From assembly GCF_006658505.1 (NCBI RefSeq), contig NZ_VFUZ01000002.1:248001-312000 (forward strand): a stretch of DNA of 64,000 bases. The letters are read 5' to 3'. The notes under the pieces are model-generated. The model worked only from the letters and a program-made list of their open reading frames with translations, was not told where the DNA came from and made no database searches. Of the stretch, positions 9,344 to 18,295 are shown piece by piece (position 1 is the stretch's first letter; each line of letters begins with the position of its first letter). Source of the DNA: Mesorhizobium sp. B2-4-15 (lineage in GTDB: Bacteria; Pseudomonadota; Alphaproteobacteria; Rhizobiales; Rhizobiaceae). The translations under genes and the position numbers were made by a program.

Positions 9344-10204
9344 TCATTGAAAATGGGGCTTCATCAGCACCGACACTTGGAATGGATCGAGTATCGATCG
9401 ATCGTAGCCCACGACTTTCCAGCCGTCCCCATCCAGAAAGTCTATCTCGCATGAAATGTCGCCATAGGTCTCACCTTCGATGCCACCGTGAGGAAGATAG
9501 GCAAATCCGTTCGTGCGGTGGCTCGACTGCATTTTTGCGCTCAAGGAAGTCTTTCGAATTCCATCGATGAACGGCCAGAACTCGATAGGTCGAATGGTGG
9601 CCACGAACAATCCGCCAGGCTTGATGTGTTTGCTAATTGCCAAGAGGCAAGCTTTGGCGGCTGAAGGCGCCAGATGTGTGAAGACCGAGAAGGCGAAAAT
9701 CAAATCGAACTTTTGGTCTCCGACGGGAAGACCGGATGGCGTCCGTTCCGACTGAGCGAAATTGCCCGGCAGTCCAGCCTGTCGGCATAGCTTCAAGGAG
9801 GTATCCCAGGCATCGACGCCCCAAATCTTGGTGGGGTCGCTGTGATAGTACATCATACGAAGGATACGACCGTAGCCGCACCCAAAGTCGAGAATGTCGG
9901 AACCTGCCAGCGGTGTCCCGACGTGCTTGGTGAAATTGTTTTCCATCTGACGTGCAAACGCAGAGGTCTGCCGAAACAGGTCGACACCAGACGCGCCAGT
10001 CCAAGTCTTCTGAACCTCATCGCTGGCCATCGCTGGCAGAAGGCGAGACAAACCAGGATAGCCCTTGTTTGGCAACGAAATCATAAACAAGCCGAAGTCG
10101 TCCAAGCTCATTCGGCGTAGGAACATGAACGCCTCCTCAACGGTGCATCCGTCGGTAGCCGCGCGTTCCGCGGCATTCAGGTGTGGGACGGTTACGGAAA
10201 ACAT
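9344..10204 (-). CDS. class I SAM-dependent methyltransferase
   Basis: The ATG at 10204 gives a 286-residue protein, MFSVTVPHLNAAERA. Motif I is clear (DILDFGCGYGRILRMMYY), followed by the acidic ribose-binding region (WGVDAWD) and the motif II-type segment FDLIFAFSVFTHLAP before KPGGLFVATIRP. It is probably a sugar methyltransferase of the surface polysaccharide locus; substrate unknown. The frame is open a further 37 codons upstream to 10315, but that part lacks methyltransferase character. It shares strand with the sulfotransferase and the methyltransferase that follow it and likely heads that small group, with its promoter in 10205-10435. Confidence 0.75.
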   Translation of the reverse strand: MFSVTVPHLNAAERAATDGCTVEEAFMFLRRMSLDDFGLFMISLPNKGYPGLSRLLPAMASDEVQKTWTGASGVDLFRQTSAFARQMENNFTKHVGTPLAGSDILDFGCGYGRILRMMYYHSDPTKIWGVDAWDTSLKLCRQAGLPGNFAQSERTPSGLPVGDQKFDLIFAFSVFTHLAPSAAKACLLAISKHIKPGGLFVATIRPIEFWPFIDGIRKTSLSAKMQSSHRTNGFAYLPHGGIEGETYGDISCEIDFLDGDGWKVVGYDRSILDPFQVSVLMKPHFQ

Positions 10205-10435
10205 AGGTGCGCTTACTCTTTCAAAAGTGTTTGGAATTGTCCGACCCTGTAACACGCGCCGGATTGCAGTCAACCAATCAATCGCCAAAGGAATCACCAC
10301 AGAACACTGGCCCAACGGCCATCAATCACTATTTGATCACCTGGACCCATTAAACTCAATCAGGTCATCCTGGCCCAAGCGTAACATTGTTCCCCTTTCG
10401 ATAATGACATCTGAAGACTGAAGTCGCCCTGTTCA

Positions 10436-12394
10436 TCACCGGACAGGCCCCAGTTCCTTTTTTGCTAACAGCAAAATCTCGATCCTAGGCATCAATAGCC
10501 GCCCTAGATATAAAGCACCGGCTTGGGTTAGGTGAAACCAATCCTTCTGAAAAAGATGAATTCCATCGCGGTACGCGGGTCGGCCAACCTTACAGAAGGC
10601 GACTTTGGTCGAGAAGAATTCTGATGTCGCAACCAGCTGGTTGAGGCCATGTTCTTCTGTGCAACCGTCCGCCAAATTCGCAGCCATGATGTCATCAAGG
10701 CCTGTGATCTTCCCATGTCTGGCTACGATCCCGAGGGGAATATCAGCGTAGGTCGGTAGATCTCCCAGTAAAATGAACGGTATGCTTCTAGCATTCAGAA
10801 TTGCCTTTATGGCGGGGAAGCCTTTTTGAAGCTCCGGATAGCCTCCATGGGCAGATATGATGACGAGATCGTAGTTGTTGTCGTTGATCGTGTGCCGAAA
10901 AAACTGATCGTTCGACATTGGACAGTTCGGTCGATAGGGCATCGGAACGTCAAGGGCAGGGACGCAGGCCGAGCCCGACCAAAGGTACAGATCCGCAGCA
11001 TCTCCAAGAGCGGCTTTGAGACCGGGATACAAGGACGCAGCAGTGCTGTCGCCCACCATCATTATCTTTGGCCTGCCGTCTGCAGTAGGGACGAAACAGC
11101 GCTTGTCGATGGCCATCCAGGAGTCGGTCGGGGATAGAAAGCATCGATAAGGAATTGGCGGCAGCCCTAAGCTCATATTCGCGGGGTCAAGCAACCCTGC
11201 GATCTGTGATTCATAACGCCAGAGCCAGCCATTCGACGCCCAGGCATTCACACCGATGACCACGATCAAAGTGGCGGCAGGAAGCATGGCGGCGAAGAAT
11301 TGGGGTTTCTTCGGCAAAATGCTTAGATCCTTATGGATTGGGCGCTCAATGCCATAGTAGAGCGCTGACGCCAAAGCGATAGACGCACCACACAGGGCCA
11401 GCTTCGAGATCATTCCATTGGTGTCGAAGAGGTAGGTGGAAAATACAATAATTGGCCAGTGAACCAGATAGATCGAGTAGCTGATCTTCCCCATCCAGAC
11501 CGATGGTGGATTGTCGAAAAGCCTGGTCGACAGCGGTCCTTTTCCTACAAAGATCAGTAATGCCGAGCCTGCACACGGCAGCAAGGCCGGAAGCCAAGAT
11601 TGCTCGGTGAATAGAAACATCGAGACGACGACTGCCCCGAGTCCAGCAATGGCCAATATCTCTTGCCAAAGTCTGCTGCGCGGGCGAAGCCACTCCATCC
11701 AAAGGATCGAACCGCCAAGCGCAAGCTCGTAGGCACGAAAAGGTAAGAGATAGAACACTGCGGAAGTAGGATCATTCGAGACATTGCTGCCGAATCGAAG
11801 GAACAAGGCGCTCCCCATAAGGCTCAGCATTCCAATGCCCGTCACAGCGAGCAACCTAGCCCTGCTTCCCTTCCGCCGAAGTAGAGGTACAAGAATGACC
11901 GGCCAGATGTAGTAGAACTGCTCCTCGACGCCAAGACTCCACGTATGCAAAGCAGGCTTGGTAAAGGCCTTGGTGTCAAAATAGCCAGAGACGTTCCAGA
12001 AATTAAAGTTGGAAAAACCAGGGGCGGCCGCAGCAGCCGAGGCACCGAATTGGGCGAGGTCCTCAGGCGGCAAAATAAAGTACGCGGCGGCCATTGAGAC
12101 CAGGAGAGTTGTTGCGAGCGCGGGGAAAAGCCGACGATAGCGACTTGCCCAGAACCCCAACAGCGTGAAGTCGCCACGCTCGGTCGCATCCTCGATCTTC
12201 TTTGAAATCAGGTAACCTGAGATGACAAAGAAAACATCGACACCAAGGAACCCGCCTGTGAAGGCTGGAAAACCAACGTGGAAGGCGACAACACTTAGGA
12301 CAGCGATGGTTCTAAGCCCGTCTATATCACTCCGATAGCCGGACTTTGACCGGACCGCTTCCGCTCGCGCTAATGTCGGAGTTCTTTGATCCAT
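10436..12394 (-). CDS. acyltransferase 3 family membrane protein with C-terminal SGNH domain
   Basis: The protein (652 residues) is of the OafA/YrhL type that O-acetylates O-antigen or other exported sugars. Residues about 20-400 form the multi-helix Acyl_transf_3 domain, with RSDIDGLRTIAVLSVVAFH near the N-terminus and GVDVFFVISGYLIS. Residues about 430-650 form an SGNH-type periplasmic domain with the GDSTAAS block. OafA-like proteins with a fused SGNH domain typically move acetyl across the membrane and attach it to sugar in the periplasm. It sits 28 bases upstream of the GtrII-like gene end and probably shares its transcript. Acetylation of the O-antigen is inferred. Confidence 0.88.
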   Translation of the reverse strand: MDQRTPTLARAEAVRSKSGYRSDIDGLRTIAVLSVVAFHVGFPAFTGGFLGVDVFFVISGYLISKKIEDATERGDFTLLGFWASRYRRLFPALATTLLVSMAAAYFILPPEDLAQFGASAAAAAPGFSNFNFWNVSGYFDTKAFTKPALHTWSLGVEEQFYYIWPVILVPLLRRKGSRARLLAVTGIGMLSLMGSALFLRFGSNVSNDPTSAVFYLLPFRAYELALGGSILWMEWLRPRSRLWQEILAIAGLGAVVVSMFLFTEQSWLPALLPCAGSALLIFVGKGPLSTRLFDNPPSVWMGKISYSIYLVHWPIIVFSTYLFDTNGMISKLALCGASIALASALYYGIERPIHKDLSILPKKPQFFAAMLPAATLIVVIGVNAWASNGWLWRYESQIAGLLDPANMSLGLPPIPYRCFLSPTDSWMAIDKRCFVPTADGRPKIMMVGDSTAASLYPGLKAALGDAADLYLWSGSACVPALDVPMPYRPNCPMSNDQFFRHTINDNNYDLVIISAHGGYPELQKGFPAIKAILNARSIPFILLGDLPTYADIPLGIVARHGKITGLDDIMAANLADGCTEEHGLNQLVATSEFFSTKVAFCKVGRPAYRDGIHLFQKDWFHLTQAGALYLGRLLMPRIEILLLAKKELGPVR

Positions 12395-12422
12395 CCCGAA
12401 GCCCTACACCAAGACGCGGCAC

Positions 12423-13952
12423 TCAACGATTTGCCATCCTTGCAAGGGCTTGCTGGTTTGCATAGCTGGGCGTCTCACCAAGCCTTATTAATGCGATATT
12501 GTCCTTGATTTCCACACTGCCGGGAGCCGGCCATATAGGCATCGTCGACAGACGGACAATTGTCTGATCCACTTGATCCTCAGACGTGCCATTCAAATTG
12601 GAATAGCCAAGCAATTTCATATAGTAGGCGATACGCCAAGGATTGCCGCCGTCCCATTCGAAGAAAGAGTGGCCGACTGTCGAATCGGGAGGCCTGGGAT
12701 AGTTGGTTACAAATGGCTGTGCGCCGAACACACTTAAAGCATAGGTGCGTTTTGCATCAAAACCGGGTGTGACCGACAGTCTGTCGTAGATGGCGCCCGC
12801 CAAAAGAGTGTCGTGCTTGTCGACCAGATAGCTGGATGCCTGACGATAATTCTGGATTACCTGGAACTGGAAAAGCGCCACCGCCAGCAAGACCGCCGAG
12901 GCTGTTCTGATTCTGGAGTTTTTGCTGGTCACCGCGACATAGACAAATAGCCACACAGCGATCGGCAGCCCGACGAGGCTTCTGACTGGCATGTTGCCCG
13001 CAGCGAGAAAATGAAGGCTGAAGGGGACAAGCAGCGAAACAAAGGCTGCTGCTGTCGATAGCAGCCTTGAGTGGGTCGATCCTCTGAAGATTTCCCAGCC
13101 GCCCAGGCTCAGCATCAGGGGAATAGTCCACAACACAACGGCGTAGGTGCCCTTGTCCAGGCCATACGCTCCTCCCATCGCCTGCAGGACGCGCTCAATG
13201 ACTATAACTGGATGTTGAAACAGAAACCCCGGCTGGGAAAGCGAGTCGAAATACTCGTTCCGCATAGATGTGAACGATCTGAAAATGGCATTGCCCATGG
13301 CGTAGAACAAAATGGCGCCGGCCAGCAGGATGCCAACGCGAAGCAGAAATTTCGGCACCGATTTTTCGGTATCGCCCCGCGCCTGCAGAATTGAGATCGC
13401 GATGCCGAGTACCAGAATTGCTGGCGCGAAACTCTGATAGATCGAAATCGCGAAACCGCCCGCAGCAACTGCGCCAAGGAAGCGCGGACTCCGCAGCGAA
13501 AAGTCTGTTTGGGCGATCAGCCAAAGCGCAAGGGCGGTGGCGAACAGGCCGATCCCGACTGCGGCAATGTTCGAATAGAATTCGACGATGAAGAACCAGC
13601 TTGGAAAGCCGCAGAAGACCGCAAAGCATGCATACTCGGGGACGGTGAACTCGTCCTTGCCGATGGCGTCCATGACGAGAAGGTAGGCGGCGACACAACC
13701 TGCGCCAAAGACGGCCGGCGCCAGCAAAGGCATCACCGGGTGGGTAATAAGGAATCTTTCGATCAGATATGCGCCCCAGCGTCCCTGAACGATCCAGATC
13801 GACGCATCCGTTCGGAAGGCGGCCACTTCTTCGTCAACTGACAGCGAAAAGGAAGCCAGTTCAGAGAAATACATCGCCACAAAAATCGCAAAAAAAGTGA
13901 TGGCAGGTCGAATTGTGCTTGGTCGAATCAGCATTATCTGCGGAGTATCCAT
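12423..13952 (-). CDS. GtrII-like polytopic glycosyltransferase
   Basis: This 509-residue hydrophobic protein matches the GtrII family of GT-C-type enzymes, which in phage O-antigen conversion move a sugar from polyprenyl phosphate to O-antigen in the periplasm. It has about ten membrane segments, an early acidic loop (SVDEEVAAFRTDASIWIVQG) where GtrII has its conserved DDE/WI.QGRW region, and a soluble C-terminal part of about 130 residues. The start at 13952 overlaps gtrA by 19 bases; an ATG at 13934 overlapping the gtrA stop (TAATG) is an equally good choice. It is last of five overlapping genes. Its sugar is probably the aminosugar made by the neighbours rather than glucose (inference). 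Confidence 0.78.
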   Translation of the reverse strand: MDTPQIMLIRPSTIRPAITFFAIFVAMYFSELASFSLSVDEEVAAFRTDASIWIVQGRWGAYLIERFLITHPVMPLLAPAVFGAGCVAAYLLVMDAIGKDEFTVPEYACFAVFCGFPSWFFIVEFYSNIAAVGIGLFATALALWLIAQTDFSLRSPRFLGAVAAGGFAISIYQSFAPAILVLGIAISILQARGDTEKSVPKFLLRVGILLAGAILFYAMGNAIFRSFTSMRNEYFDSLSQPGFLFQHPVIVIERVLQAMGGAYGLDKGTYAVVLWTIPLMLSLGGWEIFRGSTHSRLLSTAAAFVSLLVPFSLHFLAAGNMPVRSLVGLPIAVWLFVYVAVTSKNSRIRTASAVLLAVALFQFQVIQNYRQASSYLVDKHDTLLAGAIYDRLSVTPGFDAKRTYALSVFGAQPFVTNYPRPPDSTVGHSFFEWDGGNPWRIAYYMKLLGYSNLNGTSEDQVDQTIVRLSTMPIWPAPGSVEIKDNIALIRLGETPSYANQQALARMANR

Positions 13953-14308
13953 CGAGAAAAAAGGAAGTTTAGGACGGTTGTCGTGGCAAGGGTTAACATG
14001 AATGCCACCACGTTGTTTTGCAGGATGGCTTGGAGAACGTGAAGGCTCACCAATCCGACCACGAACACAACTGCGATCATGGCCCCGATCGCCAGCCGAT
14101 CCGTAAGGCCTGTACGGCTTCCTGGAAAGACACGGTCAGGGTAGAACACCATTACAAACACGAGGCCTGCCAGCCAGGCAAGCGCGTAGGACAACCCCGA
14201 AGGGAGCATGATCAGACCGGCGAAATAGACGGCACTCGTCAATGCGGTGTTCAGGCCGCCGGCGACAAGGAAGCGGACAGCATCGCCGCCAATTCGATCA
14301 ACTGCCAT
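13934..14308 (-). CDS. gtrA: GtrA-like polyprenyl-phosphate sugar flippase
   Basis: The 124-residue protein has four hydrophobic helices and the GtrA family opening VRFLVAGGLNTALTSAVYFA and closing TVLNFLFSRWILRR. GtrA proteins are thought to flip polyprenyl-phosphate-linked single sugars from cytoplasm to periplasm. The ATG at 14308 overlaps the end of the isomerase/acetyltransferase gene by 11 bases; an earlier in-frame ATG would lengthen the overlap without adding family sequence. Together with the GtrB-like GT2 (15245) and the GtrII-like protein (12423) it completes a three-part Gtr system. Confidence 0.85.
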   Translation of the reverse strand: MAVDRIGGDAVRFLVAGGLNTALTSAVYFAGLIMLPSGLSYALAWLAGLVFVMVFYPDRVFPGSRTGLTDRLAIGAMIAVVFVVGLVSLHVLQAILQNNVVAFMLTLATTTVLNFLFSRWILRR

Positions 14309-15248
14309 CCTGCCTGACCGTATCCAGGAAATCAGCATAATCCCTGATGTAGTCGCCGGCGTCATAGGGATGTGAAGCCAGGACAAGCAGTGCCGTATCT
14401 GGCTGAAATTTATATTGGATTCCCCAGACACCGGGCGGAATGTAGAGGCCGATCGAAGGCTCGGTGAGCGAAACCTCTTTCCTGTCATGGCCGTCATCCA
14501 CGACCACGGAAAGGCGGCCGTGAGCCGCGATAAGGAATTGTTGGCATTCCCGGTGCGCATGCTCGCCCCTGACCTTGTCGGAGGGCACACCGTAGACCAT
14601 GAATGAGCGGACCGGCTCGAAGGGCAGGTCCGAGCCGAATTCCAACGGCGCAAGCTCACCGCGCAAATCGCCAAAATGCGGCAGCCGCCACAGTTCACTG
14701 CCGCCAACTCCAAGCGACATTTTCTCGCCGACCGCGCCGGGTTGGGTCTGCGTCAATGCCGACACAATTTGCGGGCCGGTCTGGTAGCCGACGATCACGG
14801 CCGGGTTTCCGACCACAACTGCATTGGCGGGGACATCCTTTGTCACCACTGCACCCGCGCCGATCATCGCTCGGCGGCCGATCACAATGCCCGGCAGGAT
14901 CGTCGCGTTGGCGCCGATCGACGCGCCGTCATGGACAGTCGTCAGCAGAAACGCCTCGGGATATTCCTTGGAGCGCGGAAAGCGATCGTTGGTGAAGGTC
15001 GCATTCGGGCCGACAAACACGCCATTGCCCAAGCGCACGCCATCCCAGAGCTGGACACCACTCTTGATGGTCACGTCATCGCCGACGATCACGTCGTTCT
15101 CGATGAAGACGTGGTCGCAGATGTTGCAGTTCGAGCCGATCACGGCATCAGGGAGGACATGGGCGAACGCCCAGATGCGAGTTCCACTGCCGACGCGGAG
15201 GCTTTCGCAGATGCCGCGTTCGTGGACGAAAAATGGCTTGTCGGTCAT
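14298..15248 (-). CDS. bifunctional acetyltransferase / dTDP-4-oxo-6-deoxyhexose 3,4-ketoisomerase (WxcM/FdtD-like)
   Basis: Residues 1 to about 180 are a left-handed beta-helix acyltransferase with hexapeptide repeats (IGSNCNICDHVFIENDVIVG, and GASIGANATILPGIVIGRRA). Residues about 185-316 are an FdtA/QdtA-like cupin (LPHFGDLRGELAPLEFG, then VRGEHAHRECQQFLIAAHG with the catalytic histidines). The same fusion is known as WxcM and as FdtD of Shewanella denitrificans. It would isomerise dTDP-4-keto-6-deoxyglucose to the 3-keto sugar and later N-acetylate the 3-amine. The start overlaps the upstream GT2 gene by 4 bases (ATGA). Whether the product is Fuc3NAc or Qui3NAc cannot be read from the sequence. 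Confidence 0.88.
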   Translation of the reverse strand: MTDKPFFVHERGICESLRVGSGTRIWAFAHVLPDAVIGSNCNICDHVFIENDVIVGDDVTIKSGVQLWDGVRLGNGVFVGPNATFTNDRFPRSKEYPEAFLLTTVHDGASIGANATILPGIVIGRRAMIGAGAVVTKDVPANAVVVGNPAVIVGYQTGPQIVSALTQTQPGAVGEKMSLGVGGSELWRLPHFGDLRGELAPLEFGSDLPFEPVRSFMVYGVPSDKVRGEHAHRECQQFLIAAHGRLSVVVDDGHDRKEVSLTEPSIGLYIPPGVWGIQYKFQPDTALLVLASHPYDAGDYIRDYADFLDTVRQDGS

Positions 15249-16195
15249 TTAGCTGTTCCGTCAATGACGCGGCTGATGATTCTAAGTGGACGCGACTTGG
15301 TATTCTCGACCGCCCGCCAGAGATAGCAACCCAGGATGCCCTGAACCATGAGGCTTGCTGAACCGAAGCCGACGATCAGCAGCACCAGTGTCGTGTAGCC
15401 GGCAGGGTCGATATTTCCAAGCAGGCGAGCAATAACGGTAACCGCTGCAAATAGAATGCTCAGCACACAGCCGGCAAAACCCACCCATAGCGTGAGCATG
15501 ATCGGGAAGTCGGAGAACGAGAGAATGCTGTCCATCATATATCGGAACCGTCGCGCCATACTCCAGGCGCTTGTTCCATGCTCTCGTTCCCGGCGGCGGT
15601 ACGGCACGAATTCCCGCCTGAATCCGACCCAGAACAGCTGTACGACAAGTGAGCTGTTGGGTTCTTCAATCGACAGTATCGCTTCCAGGACCTGGCGATT
15701 GCAGGCGAAGATATCGACTCCGCCACTTGGCATGCTTGGCAAGACCAACTTGCGATAAGCTGCCCAAAAAGTTCGCGACAGAAATTTGGTCAGGGGCGGA
15801 TCGCTTCGCCCGGTGCGCTGACCAAACACCACATCCGCTTCATCCTGTGCCAGTTTTGAAAAGAATTCCACGATCAGGTCCGGCGGTTCTTGCAGGTCAG
15901 CGGCCATGGCGGCCACCTGGTCGCCTGACGCATGTTCGAGCCCGGTTCGAATGGCAGTGAATGAGCCAAAATTCCGGCTGTGGAAGATGATCTTGTAATC
16001 GTAGCCCGAGCCTTTCAATGCCCTGACCAGCAGAGGGCCGGATTCATCAGGAGATCCGTCGACAACGAAGACGAACTCGATGTCACCTTGATATCTGGAA
16101 TGGAAATCTGCGACCGCTTGCAAAAGGGAGGCGATGTTCGCCTGATTTCGATAGATCGGGAAAACAATCGAGCGTGTTGTCACATTGCCTCCCAT
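15245..16195 (-). CDS. GtrB-like polyprenyl-phosphate glycosyltransferase (GT2)
   Basis: The 316-residue protein has an N-terminal GT-A domain (SIVFPIYRNQANIASLLQAV, VVDGSPDESG, MAADLQEPPDLI with the metal-binding DLQ) and two C-terminal membrane helices (about 230-290). This is the layout of GtrB and dolichyl-phosphate-mannose-synthase-like enzymes, which move a sugar from a nucleotide to undecaprenyl phosphate. The ATG at 16195 overlaps the aminotransferase gene by 16 bases; the longer frame upstream is inside that gene and not family-like. Its placement between the aminotransferase and the acetyltransferase/isomerase suggests the donor is their dTDP-aminosugar. Confidence 0.85.
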   Translation of the reverse strand: MGGNVTTRSIVFPIYRNQANIASLLQAVADFHSRYQGDIEFVFVVDGSPDESGPLLVRALKGSGYDYKIIFHSRNFGSFTAIRTGLEHASGDQVAAMAADLQEPPDLIVEFFSKLAQDEADVVFGQRTGRSDPPLTKFLSRTFWAAYRKLVLPSMPSGGVDIFACNRQVLEAILSIEEPNSSLVVQLFWVGFRREFVPYRRREREHGTSAWSMARRFRYMMDSILSFSDFPIMLTLWVGFAGCVLSILFAAVTVIARLLGNIDPAGYTTLVLLIVGFGSASLMVQGILGCYLWRAVENTKSRPLRIISRVIDGTAK

Positions 16196-17307
16196 GCTCG
16201 GAGCACCTGACACACATGCTCTATTTCGTCTTCCGTCATGTCGGGATAGCAGGGAACGGAGCAGAGGCGGCTGACGCTGGCTCTTGAAACGGCGAGATTT
16301 TCCGTTCCTTTCATCGGCATTGCCGCCCAGCCGACCTGGTCGCAATCCAGCACAGGATAGTGGATGTCGGTATCGACGCCGCGTTCTTTCATAAACGTTC
16401 TAAACGCATCCCGGTCGTCGCAGAGCGCGACCGCGAGATGTGCGACGCTGCCGCCGCCACCTTCCAAGAATTGCAATCGATGCCCGGAGGCCGACTTGTA
16501 ACGGTTGAGAATGGTACGCCGCTGCCCGTTGCGGTTATCAACGTCGCCCAACAAAACATCCAGGATCGCAGCTTGAACCTCATCCATGCGAGAATTGCGG
16601 CCATTGGGCACGCCGACATGATATTTTGAACTCCAGCCATATTGCTGCAGTTGCCGCACATATGCCGCGGCCGAGGCGTTGGAGGTGAGAACGGCGCCGC
16701 CGTCACCCATGGCCCCGAGATTCTTGGTTGGATAGAAGCTGAAAGTAGAGATATCTCCCAGCGAACCCGCAACGTCGCCGCCGATCCTTGCCCCGTGCGC
16801 TTGCGCGCAATCCTCCACGATCGGAATGTGCGGGAGCCCAGCATCGGCGAGTTCGGTCCGGAGCGCGCGCACATCGACGACGCCGCCATAAAGATGGGTC
16901 ACGACGATTGCAGCGGTGTCCGCGTTGGCCGCTTTGAGCACCGATCGACGATCTACCAGTTGGCTGGTCGGTTCGATGTCGACGTAGTGCGGAACAAGAT
17001 CGTTGTGCCAGCTCGCACAGCTGGCATATCCCCCGGCATTGGCCGCCAGGATAACCTCACGTCCGCGCGACCCATCGCGCGTGACCGCAGCCAACGCAAA
17101 TTCGAGCGCGTCGGTGCCGTTGGCCACGAGGATGCATTCGGAAGCACCTATGAACTTGGAAAAATTTGCCGCAAATCTCTTGCCCACCGCGCCATTGAGC
17201 CACCATCCCGACTGTAAAGTGCTTGCCACCTCGCGTTCAATTTCGATCTGATAGCGCTGATACAGGCGCTTCAGGTCATTCATCGGAATGGTTTCTTGTT
17301 TCGTCAT
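16180..17307 (-). CDS. DegT/DnrJ/EryC1/StrS aminotransferase, FdtB/QdtB-like
   Basis: This 375-residue PLP enzyme belongs to the sugar aminotransferases. The PLP lysine lies in TFSFYPTKNLGAMGDGGA, the cofactor phosphate-binding segment in VANGTDALEFAL, and IVEDCAQAHGA carries the PLP-contacting Asp. FdtB/QdtB aminate C3 of dTDP-3-keto-6-deoxyhexose with glutamate. Pairing with the WxcM-like gene supports a C3 aminotransferase. It heads a run of five overlapping genes (17307 down to 12423); the 236-base gap upstream, which includes a small GTTCGC/GCGAAC hairpin at 17343-17358, likely holds the promoter. ATG at residue 9 is an alternative start. Confidence 0.85.
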   Translation of the reverse strand: MTKQETIPMNDLKRLYQRYQIEIEREVASTLQSGWWLNGAVGKRFAANFSKFIGASECILVANGTDALEFALAAVTRDGSRGREVILAANAGGYASCASWHNDLVPHYVDIEPTSQLVDRRSVLKAANADTAAIVVTHLYGGVVDVRALRTELADAGLPHIPIVEDCAQAHGARIGGDVAGSLGDISTFSFYPTKNLGAMGDGGAVLTSNASAAAYVRQLQQYGWSSKYHVGVPNGRNSRMDEVQAAILDVLLGDVDNRNGQRRTILNRYKSASGHRLQFLEGGGGSVAHLAVALCDDRDAFRTFMKERGVDTDIHYPVLDCDQVGWAAMPMKGTENLAVSRASVSRLCSVPCYPDMTEDEIEHVCQVLRAWEAM

Positions 17308-17543
17308 TGGCTCACCTGCTTAAGCATATTTCATTCGAGAGTGTTCGCAGGGGCGAACGTTGGCAAGCTCGGTTGCCGCAGGCATGGCAAGCCCTGGATC
17401 CGATCGCAAGCGTAAAAGGCGCCGGAATAAGAGGCACAATTATTGGGATTCTGCCGCCACCGCAACGGACTTTTGCTCATTGTGCGAACGACGCACCTCC
17501 TGGTAAGTGGAAGAGGCTGGATTACGGAAGAGGACTTGCGCCG

Positions 17544-18284
17544 TTAAGACTTGGCTCGAGCTCCAACCTTCTTTGTTGGTCTCGTGATGAAGGATTCCAC
17601 CCTTCCGTTCTTAAGCGTCATTCTCTTCGTGCATACGCTTTCGAGCAGGTTTTCATTGTGGCTCGCCAGGACGATGATGCCCGCCTTTTCTGCCAGCTCA
17701 TCCATCCGTCGTTTGGCTTTTTCCTGAAACGCGGCGTCGCCGGCGCCGATCCATTCGTCCATCAGCAGAATTTCGGGGTCGAGTGCTGTCGCCGCTGAAA
17801 AAGCGAGACGGGCGGCCATACCCTGGCTGTAGGTTTTGAACGGGACATCGATAAAGTCGCCAAGTTCGCTGAAGGTGATGATCTCCGGCATTTTTTGTTC
17901 GATCTCAGCCTCGGTCCATCCGCTGATCAACCCTCTCAGAACGATATTTCGCCGTCCCGTCGCCTCCGGGCGAAAGCCGATGTTGATGTTGAACAAGGCG
18001 TCGACTTTGCCTTCGATAGATACGGTACCGGACGAGGGCTGATAGATGCCGTACAATACCTTCAGCAGTGTCGTCTTGCCTGCCCCGTTTGGGCCGACCA
18101 AACCCAAACGATCGCCTGCTTTAAGTTCAAAGCTGACATCTTCGAGCGCTTGCACGACCTGCATGCCGCCGGAGCGTCCGATCGTGCCGCCCAGAGCCCC
18201 TAAACGGCGATCAGGCGCCGAAAGCGTCAATTTTTCGTAGAGACGATAGGCAAGACTGACATTATCCAGCTTTACGGAGATCAT
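17544..18284 (-). CDS. wzt: O-antigen ABC exporter ATPase, short form
   Basis: The protein (246 residues from the ATG at 18284) is the nucleotide-binding subunit of a polysaccharide ABC exporter. The Walker A is GPNGAGKTT, the signature YSQGMAARL and Walker B ILLMDEWIGAGD, and the N-terminal LGALGG insertion is typical of Wzt/TagH/KpsT relatives. It stops soon after the ATPase domain, so the C-terminal carbohydrate-binding domain found in some Wzt proteins is absent. The longer open frame upstream is inside wzm. Wzm (18296) lies 11 bases upstream on the same strand. It would power export of undecaprenol-linked O-antigen across the inner membrane. Confidence 0.9.
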   Translation of the reverse strand: MISVKLDNVSLAYRLYEKLTLSAPDRRLGALGGTIGRSGGMQVVQALEDVSFELKAGDRLGLVGPNGAGKTTLLKVLYGIYQPSSGTVSIEGKVDALFNINIGFRPEATGRRNIVLRGLISGWTEAEIEQKMPEIITFSELGDFIDVPFKTYSQGMAARLAFSAATALDPEILLMDEWIGAGDAAFQEKAKRRMDELAEKAGIIVLASHNENLLESVCTKRMTLKNGRVESFITRPTKKVGARAKS

Positions 18285-18295
18285 TTTTTTGAAAC

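Noticed and set aside
17344..17543. Missing C-terminal domain of Wzt encoded in the gap after its stop
   Set aside because: The gap lies on the wrong side and no frame there resembles a carbohydrate-binding domain; Wzt is taken as genuinely short.
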